A DNA stretch of 64,000 bases from Aminivibrio pyruvatiphilus (GTDB lineage Bacteria > Synergistota > Synergistia > Synergistales > Aminobacteriaceae): NCBI RefSeq assembly GCF_004366815.1, contig NZ_SORI01000013.1, positions 1 through 64,000 of the forward strand, written 5' to 3'. Shown here piece by piece: positions 9,090 to 19,250 of this stretch (its first letter is position 1; each line of letters starts with the position of its first letter). Position numbers and translations under genes: made by a program. Under the pieces are notes generated by a model. The model was not told the DNA's origin, made no database searches, and saw nothing but the letters and a program-made list of their open reading frames with translations.

Positions 9090-10298
9090 ATGATTCCCTT
9101 CGAGAAAGTACTAAGCAAGGCGGAAGAATACAGACCGAAAATATCCCGTTTTCTCCGGGACATGATTGCCCTTCCCAGCGAGAGCTGCGGGGAGAAGGAA
9201 GTGATTTGCCGGATCAAGGCGGAGATGGAGGCCTGCGGGTACGACCGGGTGGAGATCGACCCCATGGGCAACGTCCTGGGCTTCATCGGGACGGGAAAGC
9301 ATCTCGTCGCCCTCGATGCCCATATCGATACCGTAGGCATCGGCGACCGGTCTCTCTGGCAGTATGACCCCTACGAAGGATACGAGGACGACGAGATCAT
9401 CGTCGGCAGGGGAGCCAGCGACCAGGAGGGCGGCATGGCATCCATGGTCTACGGCGGGAAAATCATAAAGGACCTCGGCCTCCCCGGAGATTTCACCCTC
9501 ATGGTGGTGGGATCGGTCCAGGAGGAGGACTGCGACGGCCTGTGCTGGCAGTACATCATCAACGAGGGCGGATACAGGCCGGAATTCGTGGTGCTCACCG
9601 AGCCCACGTCCTGCAACATCTACAGGGGGCACAGGGGGCGCATGGAGATCAGGGTGAGCGCGAAGGGCCTTTCCTGCCATGGCTCCGCCCCTGAACGGGG
9701 CGACAACGCCATCTACAAGATGGCTCCCATCCTGCAGGAGCTCCGGGCCCTTCATGAAAACCTCCATTACGATCCCTTCCTGGGCAAGGGAAGCCTGACA
9801 GTATCGGAAATTTTCTTCAGCTCTCCCTCGAGGTGCGCCGTGGCGGATGGGTGCTCCATATCCGTGGACCGGCGGCTGACCCACGGGGAGACCTGGGAAA
9901 AGGCCCTCCAGGAGATTCGGAACCTTCCGGCCGTCAAGGCCGCTGGGGCCGAAGTATCCATGTACACCTACGACCGGCCTTCCTGGACCGGGCTGGTCTA
10001 TCCCACGGAGTGCTTCTTCCCCACGTGGGTGCTCGAGGAGGACCATGCAGCCTGCCGTACCCTCGTGGAGGGCTACCGGGAACTGTTCCGTTCGGAGCCC
10101 CTGGTGGACAAGTGGACCTTCTCCACGAACGGCGTGTCCATCATGGGACGATTCGGCATTCCCTGCGTCGGCTTCGGCCCGGGACACGAGGACCAGGCCC
10201 ACGCCCCCAACGAACGGACATGGAAGGACGAACTGGTGAAGGCCGCCGCTCTCTATGCGGTGGTCCCGTCCATCTATACGGAAAAACACGCCCGCTAG
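9090..10298 (+). CDS. ygeY: YgeY family M20 metallohydrolase
   Basis: This 402-residue M20 enzyme belongs to the YgeY family, often named a selenium-metabolism-linked hydrolase. All metal and catalytic positions are present: H78-x-D80, D111 in [10 protein letters not shown], and E145/E146 in QEED, with a C-terminal histidine in the QAHAPNER region. The ATG at 9090 is chosen over an in-frame TTG 21 bases upstream because AGAAGG lies correctly before it. In Escherichia coli and gut anaerobes ygeY is grouped with ygeW, ygeX and hyuA in a locus needed for anaerobic purine breakdown. Here ygeW follows directly. The exact reaction of YgeY is not established. Confidence 0.9.
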   Translation: MIPFEKVLSKAEEYRPKISRFLRDMIALPSESCGEKEVICRIKAEMEACGYDRVEIDPMGNVLGFIGTGKHLVALDAHIDTVGIGDRSLWQYDPYEGYEDDEIIVGRGASDQEGGMASMVYGGKIIKDLGLPGDFTLMVVGSVQEEDCDGLCWQYIINEGGYRPEFVVLTEPTSCNIYRGHRGRMEIRVSAKGLSCHGSAPERGDNAIYKMAPILQELRALHENLHYDPFLGKGSLTVSEIFFSSPSRCAVADGCSISVDRRLTHGETWEKALQEIRNLPAVKAAGAEVSMYTYDRPSWTGLVYPTECFFPTWVLEEDHAACRTLVEGYRELFRSEPLVDKWTFSTNGVSIMGRFGIPCVGFGPGHEDQAHAPNERTWKDELVKAAALYAVVPSIYTEKHAR

Positions 10299-10326
10299 AA
10301 CGGGCATTCAAGGAGGAGAGAGAATC

Positions 10327-11313
10327 ATGCAGACGATTTTCCGGGGGAAACATTTCATTACCCTCCAGGAGTGGACCAGGGAGGAAATTGACACCCTTCT
10401 CGACGTTTCCTACGACCTGAAGATGCAGTTCGCCCTTGACAGACCGACGAACTACCTACCCAACAAGACCGTGTTCCTCATGTTCTTCGAGCAGTCCACC
10501 AGGACCAGGAACTCCATGGAGGCGGGGATAACCCAGCTCGGCGGGCACGCCCACTTCCTGGACACAAGCAATATGCAGATCGCCCACGGCGAAGTCCCCA
10601 AGGACACTGCCGTCATCCTGTCCCGCATGGGCCACGCCATCGCGTGCCGGAACTGCTTCTGGAAGGAAGGCAACGCCTACCTCAGGGAGATGGCCAAGTG
10701 GTCTCCCGTGCCCATCATCAACATGCAGGACGACCTGTACCACCCCCTGCAGGGCATCGCCGACCTCATGACCATCCAGGAGAAGAGGGGAAAGAATACC
10801 CGAGGGCTCAAGGTCTCCGTCATCTGGGCCTACGCCACCACCCACAAGAAACCCATCTCCGTCCCTCTCACCCAGGCCCTGCTGTTCCCCAGGTACGGCA
10901 TGGAGGTCACCCTGGCCTACCCGAAGGGCTACGAGATGCCCGACTGGGTCATCGAGCAGGCGAAGAAGAACGCCCTCGAGAATGGCGGAACCTTCCGGAT
11001 AACCAACGACCAGGAAGAGGCTTACCGGAACGCCGACGTGGTCATCCCCAAGAACTGGGGCAACTGGGTGACGAACGAGAGCAAGGCCGTTATAGACAGC
11101 ACCCTCGAGGCGAACAAGCACTGGAAGTGCACCGAGGAGCGCATGGCCCTCACCGACAGGCATTCCCTGTACATGCACGCCCTCCCCGCCGACAGGGTGA
11201 ACGAAGTGGAAGACTCGGTCATCGACGGGCCTCACTCCGCCATCTACGATGAGGCGGAAAACAGGCTCCATACGGCAAAAGCCGTCATGGCCCTCACCAT
11301 GGGCGGAAGGTAA
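10327..11313 (+). CDS. ygeW: Knotted carbamoyltransferase YgeW
   Basis: This 328-residue protein belongs to the aspartate/ornithine carbamoyltransferase superfamily. The carbamoyl-phosphate motif STRTR is at residues 57-61, followed by an HPxQ motif at 139-142 (HPLQ). The C-terminal half carries the second-substrate domain. YgeW is a trefoil-knotted carbamoyltransferase of unknown physiological substrate, thought to carbamoylate or decarbamoylate an intermediate in ureide/purine catabolism and so allow ATP formation with carbamate kinase. No carbamate kinase gene is in this window. It is the last gene of the operon; an intrinsic terminator starts 13 bases after the stop. Confidence 0.92.
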   Translation: MQTIFRGKHFITLQEWTREEIDTLLDVSYDLKMQFALDRPTNYLPNKTVFLMFFEQSTRTRNSMEAGITQLGGHAHFLDTSNMQIAHGEVPKDTAVILSRMGHAIACRNCFWKEGNAYLREMAKWSPVPIINMQDDLYHPLQGIADLMTIQEKRGKNTRGLKVSVIWAYATTHKKPISVPLTQALLFPRYGMEVTLAYPKGYEMPDWVIEQAKKNALENGGTFRITNDQEEAYRNADVVIPKNWGNWVTNESKAVIDSTLEANKHWKCTEERMALTDRHSLYMHALPADRVNEVEDSVIDGPHSAIYDEAENRLHTAKAVMALTMGGR

Positions 11314-11325
11314 AAAACGTTTTTC

Positions 11326-11363
11326 AGGAGGATGCCCGAAAACAGGGGCGTCCTCCTTTTTTC
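11326..11363 (+). terminator. Intrinsic terminator after ygeW
   Basis: A 12-bp stem (11326-11337 with 11346-11357, one G-U pair) closes an eight-base loop and is followed by a T run. It ends the operon that begins at 701. Confidence 0.9.
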
Positions 11364-11367
11364 TTCA

Positions 11368-11376
11368 TGCTATACT
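11368..11376 (+). promoter_or_regulatory. Extended -10 promoter of the BMP transporter operon
   Basis: TGCTATACT is an extended -10 element (TG-N-TATACT) placed between the ygeW terminator and the BMP gene start at 11415. No good -35 is seen at 17 bases, as is common for extended -10 promoters. Confidence 0.5.
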
Positions 11377-11414
11377 CCTGCTGAAATCATCATTATCGTC
11401 AAGGAGGGAGAAGG

Positions 11415-12404
11415 ATGAAGCGGTTCGTTCTGCTTGCAGTGCTTGCGGCTATGGTGTCGGCGGGGATTTTCCACGGGGTGCCGGCTTTCGCGAAGGCCCC
11501 CGGGGATCATAAAATGGTGCTGATCCTCCCGGGACCGATCAACGACCAGAGCTGGAACGCCACGAACTACGCCGGGCTCCAGGCGGTGAACAAGACCCTC
11601 GGCACGAAGATGGAGTATGTGGAGAACGTCCAGGCGAGCGATTACGAGTCCACCTTCAGGAATTACGCTGAAAGGGGATACGACCTCATCATGGCGGCGG
11701 GCACCCAGTTTGACGAACCTGCCTCCAGGGTGGCTCCCAAGTACCCCAAAACCGTGTTCTGCGTGGTGAACGGCATGGCCGCCGCCGAGCCGAACGTCAT
11801 GCCCATCCTCCCGAAGGAGTACGAGGCCAGCTTCCTCGCGGGAATCATCGCCGGGCACGTCACCAAATCCGGAAAGATAGGCATTGCGGGAGGATTCCCG
11901 AACAAGCTGATGATCCGCCTGCTGAACACCTATGAATGGGCCGCCAGGATCGGCCGGAGCGACCTCAAGGTCGCCAGGGCCTATGCCAACTCCTGGAGCG
12001 ACGTAGCCCTGGGGAAGCAGATGGCGAGTTCCATGATCGACGGAGGGGCCGATGTCCTTTTCTTCTACGCGAACCAGGTGGGCCTCGGTGCCATCCAGGC
12101 GGCGAAGGAAAAAGGCGTGAAGTATATCGGCTTCGCCAGCGACCAGAACAACGCAGCCCCCGGAACAGTGGTGGCCAGCGTGTATTTTGATTTCGCCTCC
12201 ATGTACACCTGGGCGGTGAAGAAATATCTTGACGGCACGCTGAAGCCCGTGGTCAATGAAGCCGGCATCGCCGAGGGCATCGTCAAGGTATCCTATGGCG
12301 GCGACATCGCCCCGGCAGTACGCGAAGTGGTGACGGCTGCCGAAGAAGCGGTGAAAAAGGGGCACGTCCTCTTCTTCCTCTCCGGTTACCCGGAGAAGCC
12401 CTGA
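11415..12404 (+). CDS. BMP-family ABC transporter substrate-binding lipoprotein-like protein
   Basis: This 329-residue secreted protein has a signal peptide (about 1-26, ending PAFA) and the BMP/PnrA fold typical of nucleoside and purine receptors: LPGPINDQSWN near residue 40, FDEPASRVAPKYP near 97 and a C-terminal region rich in Asp/Gly. No lipobox cysteine is visible, so it is probably a free periplasmic receptor. AAGGAGGGAGAAGG precedes the ATG. It heads a four-gene ABC importer (binding protein, double ATPase, two permeases) followed by a hydantoinase. Known BMP systems carry purine nucleosides, autoinducer-like or purine-related ligands; a purine or ureide ligand fits the neighbours but is inference. 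Confidence 0.9.
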   Translation: MKRFVLLAVLAAMVSAGIFHGVPAFAKAPGDHKMVLILPGPINDQSWNATNYAGLQAVNKTLGTKMEYVENVQASDYESTFRNYAERGYDLIMAAGTQFDEPASRVAPKYPKTVFCVVNGMAAAEPNVMPILPKEYEASFLAGIIAGHVTKSGKIGIAGGFPNKLMIRLLNTYEWAARIGRSDLKVARAYANSWSDVALGKQMASSMIDGGADVLFFYANQVGLGAIQAAKEKGVKYIGFASDQNNAAPGTVVASVYFDFASMYTWAVKKYLDGTLKPVVNEAGIAEGIVKVSYGGDIAPAVREVVTAAEEAVKKGHVLFFLSGYPEKP

Positions 12405-12484
12405 GCCGGACCCAGGCTGAAACGCCGCAGCAGGGTCCGGGAAATTTCCCGGGCCCTGCGCACTCTGCAGGGGGGAGGTACATC

Positions 12485-14008
12485 ATGGAATCCCCACACA
12501 ATGAAGCCCTTTCCCTCCGCGGGATCACGAAAGTCTTTCCCGGGGTGCTTGCCAACGCTGGTGTGAACCTTTCCGCCCGCCGGGGGGAAATCCTGGCCAT
12601 ACTGGGTGAGAACGGCGCCGGCAAGTCCACCCTGATGAAGATACTGTACGGCATGTATCAGCCGGACAGCGGCGCAGTCTCCGTGAACGGCAGGGAGGTC
12701 AGGATCCGTTCTCCGAAGGATGCGCTGGCCCTCGGCATCGGGATGATCCACCAGCATTTTACCCTCGTTCCTGTCCATACTGTCTGGGAGAACGTGGTGC
12801 TCGGCCTTGACCCTTCTTCGGGGCGTCCCGCCGACCGGAAGGGCGCCGTCAGAGAGCTGGAGGCCCTGGGCAGGAAGTACGGTCTTGCAGTCGACCCCTG
12901 TGCCGTCGTTGCCGATCTTTCGGTGGGGATGCAGCAGAAGACGGAAATTCTGAAGGTTCTCTACCGCAGCGTCAGCATCCTGGTCCTGGACGAGCCCACC
13001 GCCGTCCTGACCCCGGGGGAGGCCGAGAACCTCTTCGGGTTTCTTCAGGAATTCCGGGCTGCGGGAAATACCGTCCTCTTCATCACCCACAAACTCGGGG
13101 AAGTAATGGAGATCGCCGACAGGATTGAAGTCCTGAGGGGCGGCAGAAACGCGGGATCCTTCCTGCGGGGTGAGGTGACCGAACGGGAGCTTGCAGCCCG
13201 TATGGTTGGAGGGGACATTCCCCCTGTCGGTGAGCCTCCGTCCCGGCCGACGGGCCGGGACGTCCTGGAAGTCCGGGATTTGTGGGTCAGAGGCAGCCGC
13301 GGGCACCATGCCGTCCGGGGCGTTTCCTTTGCCGTCAGGGCCGGGGAAATCTTCGGCGTCGCCGGAGTGAGCGGAAACGGACAGGAGGAGCTGGCCGACT
13401 GTGTTTGCGGCCTTGCCCGGCAGGAAAGGGGAGAGATCCTCCTCGACGGCCGGGTTCTTCCCCGGGAGGATCCGGGGGCTGTCTTCCGCGCCGGAGTGGG
13501 GTACATTCCCGCCGACAGGCACAGGGAAGGCCTGGTGCTCGACATGACAGTGGAAGAAAACCTCGTGCTGAAAAACCTGCCCGCCTATTCCCGGAAGGGC
13601 TTTCTCCGGGAAGGCGCCATTCGGGAAAATGCTGAACGGCGTATCGCCGACTACGGTATCCGGCCGCCCCTTCCGGGCAGCCGGACGGCCTCCCTGTCGG
13701 GAGGCAACCAGCAGAAAGTGGTGGCTGCACGGGAGATCGAGGCGGGACGGAAATGCATCGTGGCCGTGCAGCCGACCAGGGGGCTTGACCTGGGTGCCGC
13801 AGCCCACGTTCACCGGATGCTCGCAGGTGCCCGGAGCGAAGGCAGGGCCGTTTTTCTGGTGTCAACAGAACTTTCAGAAATTATGAGCCTTTCCGATACA
13901 GTCGCCGTCATGACCGGCGGCGAAATTCTCGGAATTTTTCCAAGGGAGAGCGCCGACCTTCGGATGATCGGAATGCTCATGGCCGGCAGAAAGGGGGAAC
14001 CGGAGTGA
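12485..14008 (+). CDS. ABC transporter ATPase, tandem domains, BMP/nucleoside type
   Basis: This 507-residue protein carries two ABC domains in RbsA/BmpB style. The first has Walker A GENGAGKST (about 42-50), signature LSVGMQQ near 145 and Walker B LDEPT near 165. The second has a degenerate Walker A (VSGNGQEEL) without the GKS, a good signature (LSGGNQQK) and VQPTRGLD in place of the usual Walker B end. Asymmetric pairs of this kind are normal for carbohydrate and nucleoside importers of the CUT2/BMP class. Its stop overlaps the start of the permease gene. Confidence 0.93.
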   Translation: MESPHNEALSLRGITKVFPGVLANAGVNLSARRGEILAILGENGAGKSTLMKILYGMYQPDSGAVSVNGREVRIRSPKDALALGIGMIHQHFTLVPVHTVWENVVLGLDPSSGRPADRKGAVRELEALGRKYGLAVDPCAVVADLSVGMQQKTEILKVLYRSVSILVLDEPTAVLTPGEAENLFGFLQEFRAAGNTVLFITHKLGEVMEIADRIEVLRGGRNAGSFLRGEVTERELAARMVGGDIPPVGEPPSRPTGRDVLEVRDLWVRGSRGHHAVRGVSFAVRAGEIFGVAGVSGNGQEELADCVCGLARQERGEILLDGRVLPREDPGAVFRAGVGYIPADRHREGLVLDMTVEENLVLKNLPAYSRKGFLREGAIRENAERRIADYGIRPPLPGSRTASLSGGNQQKVVAAREIEAGRKCIVAVQPTRGLDLGAAAHVHRMLAGARSEGRAVFLVSTELSEIMSLSDTVAVMTGGEILGIFPRESADLRMIGMLMAGRKGEPE

Positions 14009-15117
14009 TGGCGGAAAACCGCAGGGAAAATCCACTATTTGACGCAATCACCGATCCCGACGGCGTTCTTTCATCCCTCTTCTTCCCCGCCATGTCCGTT
14101 TTCCTCGGCCTCGCTTCCGCCGGCGTTCTCATGCCGTTCCTCGGGCACAGCCCGGCGGCGGTGTACCGGGACCTGTTTTCCTTCGCCTTCCGGGACATCT
14201 ACAATATCGCCGACATTTTCGCCAAGGCGTCTCCCCTGATCCTGACGGGCCTGGCGTTTGCCTTCGCTTTCCGGGCGGGCCTGTTCAACATCGGAGCCCA
14301 GGGCCAGTTCTACCTCGGCGCCGTCGCCTCGGCGGCCTGCGCCCTTTCCTTTCCGTACCTGCCGTCATGGGTGCTTCTTCCTCTCTGCGCCGCCGCGTCC
14401 ATGGCGGCAGGAGGACTGTGGGGGGGCATGACGGGCTTCTTCAAGGCAAGGTTCAATGCCAACGAATTTCTCGTCAGCATGATGTCCACCTACGTGGCGG
14501 TGGCGATAATGGATTTCCTTGTCAGGAGCCCCCTGAGGGAAGCCAAGGGGGAATACCCCCAGACGGACGTCCTGGCCGAGGCGGCCTGGATTCCATCCTT
14601 TCTGCCCGGCACAAGGTTCCACTGGGGATTCTTCCTTGCCCTTGCCGCCGCCGGGGCGGCATGGGTTCTTCTCTGGAAAACGACCCTGGGCTTCCGGATG
14701 AGGGCGGTGGGGAAAAACAGGGCCGCTGCCCGGTTCGCAGGCATCAGGGAAAAGAGCGTTTTTGTCTCCGTATTCCTCGTCAGCGGCGCCTTCGCCGGAC
14801 TGGCGGGCTTCCTCGAGGTGAACGGAGTCCAGCACATGGTCGTCCAGGGCTTCAACCCGCTGCTGGGCGCGGAGGGCATCGGCATCGCCGTCCTCGGCAG
14901 CGCCCATCCTCTCGGCGTGGTGCTGTCAGCCCTTCTTTTCGGGGCCCTCAAGGTGGGGGGCCTGCTGGTCACCCAGACGTCCTCCGTCCCGTCGAGCATC
15001 ATCGCCATCCTCGAAGGATTCGTCATGCTCTACGTGATCCTTTCCTTCTATTTCCGGCACAGGCTGAGGCGTTCAAGGTCCCGCCGACGGACGGCCGCGG
15101 GAGGTGAAGCGCCGTGA
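14008..15117 (+). CDS. ABC transporter permease 1, BMP/nucleoside type
   Basis: This 369-residue BPD_transp_2-type permease has about eight to ten hydrophobic segments and the family motif NIGAQGQFYLG near residue 90. The ATG at 14008 shares its first base with the last base of the ATPase stop codon; an in-frame GTG one codon earlier is possible. The C terminus ends in an Arg/Ser-rich cytosolic tail. It forms a heterodimer with the next gene product. Confidence 0.92.
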   Translation: MAENRRENPLFDAITDPDGVLSSLFFPAMSVFLGLASAGVLMPFLGHSPAAVYRDLFSFAFRDIYNIADIFAKASPLILTGLAFAFAFRAGLFNIGAQGQFYLGAVASAACALSFPYLPSWVLLPLCAAASMAAGGLWGGMTGFFKARFNANEFLVSMMSTYVAVAIMDFLVRSPLREAKGEYPQTDVLAEAAWIPSFLPGTRFHWGFFLALAAAGAAWVLLWKTTLGFRMRAVGKNRAAARFAGIREKSVFVSVFLVSGAFAGLAGFLEVNGVQHMVVQGFNPLLGAEGIGIAVLGSAHPLGVVLSALLFGALKVGGLLVTQTSSVPSSIIAILEGFVMLYVILSFYFRHRLRRSRSRRRTAAGGEAP

Positions 15118-16034
15118 TTCTCGAGGGGCTTCTCGCCCGGGCGGTTCAGATGAGCACCCCCCTTCTCCTCGGGTCGCTCGGGGAAGTGATCGTCGAGCGG
15201 ACGGGCGTCATGAACATGGCCATCGAAGGTATTTTCCTCCTCGGCGCGTGGGCGGGGTTCACCGGGGCCTACATCACGGGCAGTCTCGCCGCCGGCTTCC
15301 TGTGCGCCATGGCTGCAGGCGTTGCCGTCGGCGCCCTCTACGGCTGGATCACCGTCTGCCTGAAACAGCACCAGATCGTGACGGGGGTGGCCATCAACAT
15401 CCTGGCTGCCGGAATCGGCATCTTCTTCTACAGGGTGCTCTTCGGCGTTCCCCTTCTCCCTCTCACGGTGGAACCTCTCCGTCCCCTGGCCGTCCCGTTC
15501 CTGTCGGACATCCCGGTTATCGGCCCGGCACTCTTCAGGCAGAACATTCTCACCTACCTGGCCTGGGGAGCCATGCCCCTGGGGTGGTGGGTACTCTTCC
15601 GGACCAGGACCGGGCTGGTTCTCAGGTCAACGGGGGCCAACCCTGAGGCCGTCGATGCGGCAGGCATCTCCGTGGAGCGGGTCCGGTTCGGCGCCGTTCT
15701 CGCGGCAGGCGCCCTCAGCGGGCTGGCCGGGGCGTTTTACTCCATAGGCTATCTCGGCCTTTTTTCCAATGACATGATCGGAGGACGGGGATGGATCGCC
15801 TTCGCCCTCTGTTTTCTCGGGAACTGGAATCCCCTGGGGGCTCTCCTCGGAGCGGTGGTCTTCGGCATCGCTGACGCGGCGGCCATCACCCTGCAGACAT
15901 CGGGTATCCGGATGGTTCCCAACGAGTTTCTCATAGCCCTTCCCTATATGCTCACCATTGCGGCCACCCTGGCCAGGAAGCGGTTCAACGTTCCGGCCTC
16001 GCTGGGAACGGCCTATATCAAGGAGGAAAAATGA
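15114..16034 (+). CDS. ABC transporter permease 2, BMP/nucleoside type
   Basis: This 306-residue partner permease has the motif NMAIEGIFLLGAW near residue 35, characteristic of the second permease of BMP-linked importers, and about eight helices. The GTG start at 15114 overlaps the preceding gene by four bases. The hydantoinase gene begins 15 bases after its stop, so import and ring hydrolysis are probably coexpressed. Confidence 0.92.
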   Translation: MILEGLLARAVQMSTPLLLGSLGEVIVERTGVMNMAIEGIFLLGAWAGFTGAYITGSLAAGFLCAMAAGVAVGALYGWITVCLKQHQIVTGVAINILAAGIGIFFYRVLFGVPLLPLTVEPLRPLAVPFLSDIPVIGPALFRQNILTYLAWGAMPLGWWVLFRTRTGLVLRSTGANPEAVDAAGISVERVRFGAVLAAGALSGLAGAFYSIGYLGLFSNDMIGGRGWIAFALCFLGNWNPLGALLGAVVFGIADAAAITLQTSGIRMVPNEFLIALPYMLTIAATLARKRFNVPASLGTAYIKEEK

Positions 16035-16049
16035 CGGGAGGAGAGCCGG

Positions 16050-17399
16050 ATGTATGACCTGGTAATCAGGGGCGGGACGGTGGTGACACCGGAGACCGTT
16101 CTCACCACCGACATAGGGATTTTCGGAGAAAAGATCGCCGCCCTCGGCGACGGACTTGAGGGAAAGGCCGAGGTGGACGCGTCGGGCAAGCTGGTCCTTC
16201 CGGGAGCCATCGACCCCCATGTGCATTTTTCCCTTCCCGTGGGAGGCACCGTGTCGAGCGACGATTTCTATTCCGGTTCCGTGGCGGCGGCCTGCGGTGG
16301 AGTGACTACCGTGATCGATTTCACCGTGGGGGCTCCCGAACGGACCATGGCCGATGACCTGCGGAATCGCCTCGAGGACGCCCGCCCCTCGGTGGTGGAT
16401 TATTCCTTCCACGGGGAGGTGGTGGGCTGGCGGCCCGGCCGGACCGCCGAAATATCCGACGCCATGGCCAGGGGGATAAAAAGTTTCAAGTTCTTCACCG
16501 CCTACGGAGCCTCGGGAAGGAGAACCGACACGGGGCCCCTCTACCACGCCTTCCGGGCCATAGCCGAAGGGGACGGTGTGGCCGTGGTCCACGCCGAGGA
16601 CGACAGCATGATCGAGGCTTCCGCGGCCCTTCTCTCCAAGGAGGAGTGGGGCCGCATGGGAACTGTGGCGGAAGTCCGGTCCGACCTCTGCGAAGCCTCG
16701 GCGGTGAATACCGTGGGATGGATCGCCGCGAAGGCAGGCGTGCGGTGCCACATCGTTCATCTCAGCTCCGCCCTCGGCCTCGGGGAAGTGGAGGAGGCCC
16801 GGAAGAAGGGAGCCCTCATGACGGCGGAGACCTGCCCCCAGTACCTGCTGCTCACGTCCGGCGTCTACGGAGGGCCCCAGGGGCACCTCTTTTCCGCCAC
16901 GCCCGCCCTGCGGACCCGGAATGACAATGAAGCGCTCTGGCGCGCCCTCGGTTCCGGTGCGGTGGATTTCGCCGCCACGGATCACTGCCCCTTCACCCGG
17001 ACCCAGAAGGAATGGAAGGGGGCTTTCGACCGGCTGCCCGGAGGGCTGCCCGGGGTGGAGACACTCCTGCCACTGCTGTATTCGGAGGGCGTGCTCAGAG
17101 GAAAGCTCTCCCTGTGCTCCCTTGCCCGGGTGACCTCGGAACAGGCGGCGAAGCTCTACGGCCTCTATCCAAAGAAAGGCTGCCTCTTTCCCGGCTCCGA
17201 CGGAGACCTGGTCATCTTCGACCCCGAGGACGCCTGGACCATCCGGGCGGGGGCCCTGAGAATGAACGTGGACTTTTCCCCCTATGAGGGTCTTGAAGTC
17301 AGGGGAAAGGTGTGGCAGACCATCTCCAGGGGCGAGATCATCTATGCCGACGGGCGGTTTCTCGGCAGGAGGGGGAGGGGAAAGTTTCTTCCGAGATGA
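16050..17399 (+). CDS. Hydantoinase / dihydropyrimidinase
   Basis: This 449-residue cyclic amidohydrolase has the full binuclear zinc set: H57-x-H59 in DPHVHF, the carbamylated lysine K147 in FKFF, histidines in VVHAEDD and HIVHLSS, and the catalytic aspartate in AATDHCPF. Enzymes of this group (HyuA/HydA, dihydropyrimidinase) open hydantoin or dihydropyrimidine rings to N-carbamoyl amino acids. In purine-degrading anaerobes the hyuA gene sits with ygeW and ygeY. Here it follows a BMP-type importer, so a purine-, pyrimidine- or hydantoin-derived ring is the likely substrate. N-carbamoyl products could then pass to the M20 enzymes or to YgeW; this ordering is inference. Confidence 0.9.
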   Translation: MYDLVIRGGTVVTPETVLTTDIGIFGEKIAALGDGLEGKAEVDASGKLVLPGAIDPHVHFSLPVGGTVSSDDFYSGSVAAACGGVTTVIDFTVGAPERTMADDLRNRLEDARPSVVDYSFHGEVVGWRPGRTAEISDAMARGIKSFKFFTAYGASGRRTDTGPLYHAFRAIAEGDGVAVVHAEDDSMIEASAALLSKEEWGRMGTVAEVRSDLCEASAVNTVGWIAAKAGVRCHIVHLSSALGLGEVEEARKKGALMTAETCPQYLLLTSGVYGGPQGHLFSATPALRTRNDNEALWRALGSGAVDFAATDHCPFTRTQKEWKGAFDRLPGGLPGVETLLPLLYSEGVLRGKLSLCSLARVTSEQAAKLYGLYPKKGCLFPGSDGDLVIFDPEDAWTIRAGALRMNVDFSPYEGLEVRGKVWQTISRGEIIYADGRFLGRRGRGKFLPR

Positions 17400-17489
17400 C
17401 GTGAAACTCTTCCAATGAAACGGAATGAGGCTGAATCTGCAGGCGCCGGAGAAATTCTCCCCTGCCTGCGGGGGCAGGAACAAACGCAA

Positions 17490-17518
17490 TTGATATTTAT
17501 TTTCCGGTGGAGTAATGT
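17490..17518 (+). promoter_or_regulatory. Promoter of fhs
   Basis: TTGATA (17490-17495) and TAATGT (17513-17518) are 17 bases apart. A short perfect hairpin, TTTCCC-GAA-GGGAAA (17531-17545), lies in the resulting leader just before the AAGGAGGAA ribosome binding site. I see no THF riboswitch. Confidence 0.45.
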
Positions 17519-17565
17519 ATATTGTGAGAATTTCCCGAAGGGAAACAGACGAAGGAGGAACCACC

Positions 17566-19239
17566 ATGAAAGTACCGAGCGATATAGAGATAGCGCAGAG
17601 CGCGGAGCTCAGGCCCATAGTGGGAATCGCCGAAAAACTCGGCATAGGAGAGGACGACCTTGAACTCTACGGCAGATACAAGGCGAAGATCTCCCCGGCG
17701 GTGTGGGAGCGGGTGAAGAACAACCCCGACGGAAAGCTCATTCTCGTCACCGCCATCACCCCCACCCCGGCAGGGGAGGGAAAGACCACCACCACGGTGG
17801 GACTCTCCCAGGCCCTTGCGAAGCTCGGCCAGAAGGTGAGCTTCGCCATCCGCGAACCGTCCCTCGGCCCCAGCTTCGGCGTCAAGGGCGGGGCTGCCGG
17901 AGGCGGGTACAGCCAGGTTATTCCCATGGAGGACATCAACCTCCACTTCACCGGCGACCTCCATGCCATCACCACGGCCCACAACCTCATCGCCGCCATG
18001 ATCGACAACTCGCTCCAGCAGGGCAACGAGCTCAACCTCGACCCCCGGAGGATCGTGTGGAGACGGGTGATGGACCTGAACGAGCGGGCCCTGAGGAGCA
18101 TCATCCTGGGTCTCGGCGGAAAGGCCAACGGCGTACCCCGGGAGAGCGGCTTCGACATCACCGTGGCATCGGAGATCATGGCCATTCTCTGCCTCTCCAC
18201 TGACCTCATGGACCTGAAGGAAAGAATACGGAAGATCGTCATCGGCTACACCTATGACGGCAAGGCCGTCACAGCGGGAGATATCGGCGCGGCCGGCTCC
18301 GCTGCCGTCCTCCTCAAGGATGCCGTCAAGCCCAATCTCGTCCAGACCCTGGAAGGTGTTCCCGCCTTCATCCACGGCGGTCCCTTCGCCAACATCGCCC
18401 ACGGCTGCAACTCCCTCCAGGCGACCCGTCTCGGCCTGAAGCTCTCCGACTATTTCGTCACCGAGGCGGGCTTCGGCGCCGACCTCGGCGCGGAAAAGTT
18501 CCTGGACATCAAGTGCCGCCTCGGCGGCCTCACCCCTTCGGCGGTGGTGATCGTCGCCACGGTGCGGGCCCTGAAGATGCACGGGGGAAGAAAAAAGACG
18601 GAACTCGCCCAGGAGGACCTTGCGGCCCTGGAAAAGGGCATGACCAACCTGGAGAAGCATATCGAGAATATCGCCTCCTTCGGTCTGCCCGCCGTGGTGG
18701 CCATCAACCGGTTCCCCACGGACACCGAGGCTGAACTTGCCCTCGTGGAAGAAAAGTGCTCCCGTCTCGGTGCCTCCGTGGCCCTCTCCGAAGTGTGGGA
18801 GAAGGGAGGAGACGGCGGGCTTGACCTCGGCAGAAAGGTTATGGAGGCCTGCGAAAGGCGGTCATCGTTCCGCTTCCTCTACGAAGCGTCCCTCAGCCCG
18901 AAGGAGAAGATCGGGAAAATCGCCCGGGAAATCTACGGCGCCGCCGGAGTGACCTACACGGACCAGGCGGAGAAGGACCTCGCCCAGATCCATGAGCTCG
19001 GCAAGGACGGCCTTCTGGTCTGCATGGCCAAAACCCAGTATTCACTTTCCGACGATCCGGCCCTCCTCGGCCGTCCCGAAGGCTTCACGGTGACGGTGCG
19101 GGAAGTCCGCCTGTCGGCGGGAGCGGGTTTCCTGGTCGCCATCACCGGGTCGGTGATGACCATGCCCGGACTGCCGAAAAAGCCGGCAGCCCTTTCCATC
19201 GACATCGACGAAAAGGGCCGCATCACCGGCCTCTTTTAG
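17566..19239 (+). CDS. fhs: Formate-tetrahydrofolate ligase
   Basis: Fhs joins formate to tetrahydrofolate with ATP, or runs in reverse to make ATP from 10-formyl-THF during purine or amino-acid fermentation. The 557-residue length is normal, and the P-loop-like [13 protein letters not shown] begins near residue 64. The chosen ATG at 17566 has AAGGAGGAA at the right distance; an upstream in-frame extension is possible but has no such site. Fhs, FolD and FchA are encoded consecutively and cover formate, 10-formyl-, methenyl- and methylene-THF. In the purine-fermentation setting the reverse direction (ATP gain) is the attractive reading. Confidence 0.97.
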   Translation: MKVPSDIEIAQSAELRPIVGIAEKLGIGEDDLELYGRYKAKISPAVWERVKNNPDGKLILVTAITPTPAGEGKTTTTVGLSQALAKLGQKVSFAIREPSLGPSFGVKGGAAGGGYSQVIPMEDINLHFTGDLHAITTAHNLIAAMIDNSLQQGNELNLDPRRIVWRRVMDLNERALRSIILGLGGKANGVPRESGFDITVASEIMAILCLSTDLMDLKERIRKIVIGYTYDGKAVTAGDIGAAGSAAVLLKDAVKPNLVQTLEGVPAFIHGGPFANIAHGCNSLQATRLGLKLSDYFVTEAGFGADLGAEKFLDIKCRLGGLTPSAVVIVATVRALKMHGGRKKTELAQEDLAALEKGMTNLEKHIENIASFGLPAVVAINRFPTDTEAELALVEEKCSRLGASVALSEVWEKGGDGGLDLGRKVMEACERRSSFRFLYEASLSPKEKIGKIAREIYGAAGVTYTDQAEKDLAQIHELGKDGLLVCMAKTQYSLSDDPALLGRPEGFTVTVREVRLSAGAGFLVAITGSVMTMPGLPKKPAALSIDIDEKGRITGLF

Positions 19240-19250
19240 GGGAGGATGCC

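Noticed and set aside
17400-17565. Possible THF riboswitch before fhs
   Set aside because: The leader after the predicted promoter is too short and lacks the conserved riboswitch loops; only a six-pair hairpin is seen.
15627-17645. 672-codon minus-strand open frame opposite the permease and hydantoinase genes
   Set aside because: Composition is biased (Gly/His/Pro-rich), with no motif and no ribosome binding site; the opposite strand encodes an intact hydantoinase.
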